Source of the DNA: Bacteroidales bacterium
GTDB lineage: Bacteria > Bacteroidota > Bacteroidia > Bacteroidales > UBA3824
DNA length: 64,000 bases
Reading direction: 5' to 3'
Assembly: GCA_016293845.1 (NCBI GenBank)
Contig: JAEDDH010000015.1
Location: forward strand, 1-64,000
Positions 61,764-64,000 of this stretch are shown one piece after another (positions within the stretch are counted from its first letter, which is position 1; each line of letters begins with the position of its first letter). The notes below the pieces were generated by a model. The model did no database searches. It was not told the origin of the DNA and was given only the letters and a program-made list of their open reading frames with translations. The position numbers and the translations under genes are program-made.

Positions 61764-62666
61764 ATGATGAAACCCACTTTATTAGTATTGGCCGCCGGTA
61801 TGGGAAGCCGTTATGGCGGTTTGAAACAGATTGACAAACTTGGTCCTTCGGGACAAACTATTCTTCAATATTCGGCTTTTGACGCTGCCCGTGCAGGTTT
61901 TGGCAGGGTTGTGTTCGTTATCCGCCGCGACATCGAAAAAGATTTCAACGAACTTGTATTGCCCAAAGTGCGTCAGCATTTGCCCGCTGAATATGTTTTT
62001 CAAGATAAAACCGACCTCCCCGAAGGCTTTACATTGCCTGCCGACCGCGAAAAACCGTGGGGGACAGGTCACGCCATCCTCGCCGCTCGTAACGCCATCA
62101 AAGAGCCGTTTGCAGTTATCAACGCCGACGATTTTTATGGTAAGGAGGCTTATCAAACTATCTGCCAATATTTTAGCACTCTAAAAGATGCCGACCAAAA
62201 TAAATATTGTATGGTGGGTTATCCCGTAACCAACACACTTTCAGATTACGGCACAGTATCGCGCGGAGTATGCACCACCAACGCCGAGGGCAATCTTGTT
62301 GACGTGGTAGAACGCACCAAAATTATCCGCGAAAATGGCAAAATCGTGTTTATCGAAGGTGAAACCAAAACCGAAATTGCTGAATCTTCGCCTGTTTCGA
62401 TGAACTTCTGGGGTTTCACTCCGTCGTTTTTCGGCTATTTGCAACGCGATTTTGTATCTTTCTTAAAGGAAAATATTTCAAAACCCAAGGCAGAATTTTT
62501 GATTCCCACTGTTGTTGACGGATTGATCAAGAGCGGAACTGTTACTTGTAAAGTGCTCACCTGCAATGCTAAATGGTTTGGTGTAACATACAAGGAAGAC
62601 CGCCCCATTGTGGTTCAAAAATTTGCCGACCTTACCAAAGCCGGCGAATATCCCGAGGAGTTTTAA
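61764..62666 (+). CDS. sugar-phosphate nucleotidyltransferase (NTP_transferase family)
   Basis: A 300-residue nucleotidyltransferase. The nucleotide-binding signature LAAGMGSRYGGLKQIDKLG occupies about residues 9-27. The metal-binding aspartates are in VINADDFYGKEAY (about 116-120). KPWGTGHAIL also matches the fold. Relatives activate hexose- or N-acetylhexosamine-1-phosphates with UTP or another NTP, but the sugar cannot be assigned. It overlaps the convergent PorV/PorQ-like gene by four bases. Confidence 0.85.
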   Translation: MMKPTLLVLAAGMGSRYGGLKQIDKLGPSGQTILQYSAFDAARAGFGRVVFVIRRDIEKDFNELVLPKVRQHLPAEYVFQDKTDLPEGFTLPADREKPWGTGHAILAARNAIKEPFAVINADDFYGKEAYQTICQYFSTLKDADQNKYCMVGYPVTNTLSDYGTVSRGVCTTNAEGNLVDVVERTKIIRENGKIVFIEGETKTEIAESSPVSMNFWGFTPSFFGYLQRDFVSFLKENISKPKAEFLIPTVVDGLIKSGTVTCKVLTCNAKWFGVTYKEDRPIVVQKFADLTKAGEYPEEF

Positions 62667-63733
62667 AACCTTGCCCCAAGGGTAAAAACATTGGTTCTGT
62701 ACTCGTAACTGTTGGTGCTTGCGTCCATAAAGGCATAGTCGAACGAAAACCTCGAAACCTTTATGCCCGCACCCAACGAGGGTACATAACTGTACGTGCG
62801 TGAGATATATAAGTGATTGTTTTTCATGAAGTCGGATATTCCAAAACGCACAAACGCCATATCCATAAACGAAACTTCTAATCCCGCGCAAGGATTAACG
62901 CAGGCAAAATCGCTGCGAATAAGATAGTTGCGTTTTCCATCAAATGTAATTTCCGAACCAATTTCGCCCATAAAGGCAAACTTGCCCAAATGCAGAGTGT
63001 ATGCCGCCGACCAAAGAATCGACGGTGCGGTTTGCTCTACGCTGTTTTCGGGAATGCTGTTGCCTGTGGCAAGGTAGATGCTGTCAAATTTATCTTTGTT
63101 GATATTCCACACGTCGAAAGTGGTGGTGGCGTCGCGCAAAACTATCCCAGCGGCAAAATCTCGCTTTTTGTACGATGCGGCAAGGTCGATTCCAAATCCG
63201 TATGCGCGGGCAAACGAACCTTCCATTCGGTAAATCAGTTTTACATTTGCCCCTGCCGAGAGTCCCGGGATACGTGCAATTTTTCTGCCCACCGAGAAAA
63301 ACAATGCGTAATCGGCTGTGGAAAAATATGTTATGCGCAAATAATCTGGTTCGCCGTTTTGGTCAAACAAATAAATTGTGTTTTGAATATCATCCACTCC
63401 AAGCCTCAAAAACGACATTCCTACCGACGTGAGCGAATCGGTTTGATAGCATCCTGCGGCAAAATCGTATTGAGCCAAACCACCAAAATAAAAACTATGA
63501 GTGGCGCAAATATCCGTTTTGTAGCCTTTTGGCGCAGAAAGGTTGGCTGGATTCCAATATCCTGCCGCTGCTCCCGATGTAGAAGCCGCCGTGCCTCCGC
63601 CCAACGCTTGTTCTCTGCCGCCCGTGCCGATGTTTAAAAAATCGTTGACGTATTTTGCTACTTGCGCAGACGCTGTTTGTGCCGTTACTATTATTGCTAC
63701 TATTATAAATAAGATGTACGCTGTTTTGGCCAT
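62663..63733 (-). CDS. PorV/PorQ-family outer-membrane protein
   Basis: A 356-residue protein with a signal peptide (cleavage after TASAQ). It begins with the family signature YVNDFLNIGTGGREQALGGG followed by AAGYWNPANLS, as in PorV, PorQ and related FadL-like barrels of Bacteroidota. The rest is alternating strand sequence ending in TNVFTLGARF. PorV is a shuttle protein and PorQ part of the A-LPS attachment complex of type IX secretion. Which member this is cannot be decided, and non-T9SS paralogues are common. A TAAATTTG promoter motif lies at 63758-63765. Confidence 0.8.
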   Translation of the reverse strand: MAKTAYILFIIVAIIVTAQTASAQVAKYVNDFLNIGTGGREQALGGGTAASTSGAAAGYWNPANLSAPKGYKTDICATHSFYFGGLAQYDFAAGCYQTDSLTSVGMSFLRLGVDDIQNTIYLFDQNGEPDYLRITYFSTADYALFFSVGRKIARIPGLSAGANVKLIYRMEGSFARAYGFGIDLAASYKKRDFAAGIVLRDATTTFDVWNINKDKFDSIYLATGNSIPENSVEQTAPSILWSAAYTLHLGKFAFMGEIGSEITFDGKRNYLIRSDFACVNPCAGLEVSFMDMAFVRFGISDFMKNNHLYISRTYSYVPSLGAGIKVSRFSFDYAFMDASTNSYEYRTNVFTLGARF

Positions 63734-63757
63734 CTTCTACTATTATCAATTTTTTTA

Positions 63758-63765
63758 CAAATTTA
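63758..63765 (-). promoter_or_regulatory. TAnnTTTG promoter motif of the PorV/PorQ-like gene
   Basis: TAAATTTG on the minus strand, 24 bases before the ATG at 63733. Confidence 0.5.
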
Positions 63766-63802
63766 GAAAAAAATTTTTTACAATCCTTTTGCAAAATGGT
63801 CT

Positions 63803-63810
63803 TATATTTG
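63803..63810 (+). promoter_or_regulatory. TAnnTTTG promoter motif of the final gene (pssA)
   Basis: TATATTTG, 38 bases before the ATG at 63849. Confidence 0.5.
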
Positions 63811-63848
63811 CACGTCGAAAAGTGAAATTTACATAACAGTAAAAAAAT

Positions 63849-64000
63849 ATGTCGGGAATAATCTCAAAATTGAAATTTGTGCCGAGTATGATCACCTGCA
63901 CAAGTGCCTTCTGCGGAACAATGGCAACAATTTTTGCCTTAGACGGTGAACAAAGCCTTGTTTATGCTTCGTATTTTATTTTGTTGGCAAGCCTCTGTGA
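63849..64000 (+). CDS. pssA: CDP-diacylglycerol-serine O-phosphatidyltransferase, 5' part only
   Basis: The first 50 codons of a gene that runs off the window. It starts MSGIISKLKFVPSMITCTSA, then FCGTMATIFALDGEQSLVYA and a hydrophobic stretch. This matches the N-terminus of PssA in Bacteroidales (a conserved PxxITCxNxxxG first helix followed by a second helix), the enzyme that makes phosphatidylserine on the way to phosphatidylethanolamine. The CDP-alcohol phosphatidyltransferase motif lies beyond the window, so the call depends on the N-terminus only. Confidence 0.65.
   Translation, partial: MSGIISKLKFVPSMITCTSAFCGTMATIFALDGEQSLVYASYFILLASLC

Noticed and set aside
62990..63637. Open frame of 215 codons antisense to the PorV/PorQ-like gene
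   Set aside because: Shadow of a strong coding frame, arginine- and cysteine-rich without any family pattern.

Overview
The window looks like a chromosomal segment from a Bacteroidota bacterium, most likely order Bacteroidales. The evidence is: A+T-rich DNA with almost no Shine-Dalgarno sequences; recurring TAnnTTTG promoter motifs just upstream of genes; many Bacteroidota-specific families (GldD, GldE, DUF6057, FecR, STN/CarboxypepD_reg proteins, TonB-receptor and DUF4249 remnants, PorV/PorQ-like barrel); and the ssb-gldE-gldD gene order. GldD, GldE, a PorE-like OmpA protein, a PorV/PorQ-like barrel and a GldK-type SUMF1 protein suggest a type IX secretion system, although the core sov/porK-N genes are not in view. 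I see no rRNA, tRNA, CRISPR array or intact insertion sequence.

Layout. 0.2-5.9 kb (minus): a PD40/heme-motif lipoprotein, a DUF6057 membrane protein and a PorE-like OmpA protein. 6.0-9.8 kb (plus): operon ssb-gldE-gldD-PPTase-GGGP synthase. 9.8-15.8 kb: envelope genes (a 40-residue lipoprotein with a 253-residue partner, an Omp85-like barrel, a leucine-rich-repeat protein, a CPBP protease, a barrel protein) plus a cold-shock protein and a ribbon-helix-helix protein. 15.9-17.3 kb: phosphofructokinase. 17.4-22.6 kb: two decayed loci (TonB receptor/DUF4249 and a type-B carboxylesterase) flanking an intact SNF2 helicase and a DUF1292 protein. 22.7-30.0 kb: STN/CarboxypepD protein, FecR-type anti-sigma factor without a sigma gene, purL, trxB. 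30.0-37.1 kb (minus): a tight three-gene operon recQ / 1352-residue RecQ-like helicase / membrane-anchored coiled coil. This is the best candidate for an undescribed system. 37.3-40.4 kb: a TPR-SpoIIE phosphatase divergent from a LytTR regulator. 40.5-46.4 kb (plus): operon phoH2 / PIF1-HRDC-HTH helicase / nitrilase / ankyrin-repeat protein. 46.4-50.1 kb: MutS-like membrane ATPase, PF10023 peptidase, then fused remnants of a chemoreceptor and a Cu/Zn-type permease. 50.5-56.0 kb: rlmN, tandem thioredoxin protein, SUMF1 protein, O-acetylhomoserine sulfhydrylase, SPOR-like protein. 56.2-64.0 kb: CHASE4-like SpoIIE phosphatase, toxin-antitoxin pair with a broken toxin, metallophosphoesterase, POT transporter, nucleotidyltransferase, PorV/PorQ-like protein and the start of pssA.

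Two themes stand out. First, DNA and RNA processing enzymes are concentrated at 30-44 kb (RecQ, the giant RecQ relative, PhoH2, PIF1-like). Second, at least five genes are decaying by frameshift and internal deletion while most neighbours are intact. This points to ongoing loss of nutrient uptake, metal efflux, chemotaxis and toxin functions.

All calls come from reading the sequence and from knowledge of the protein families. No database search was run. Residue positions are approximate.
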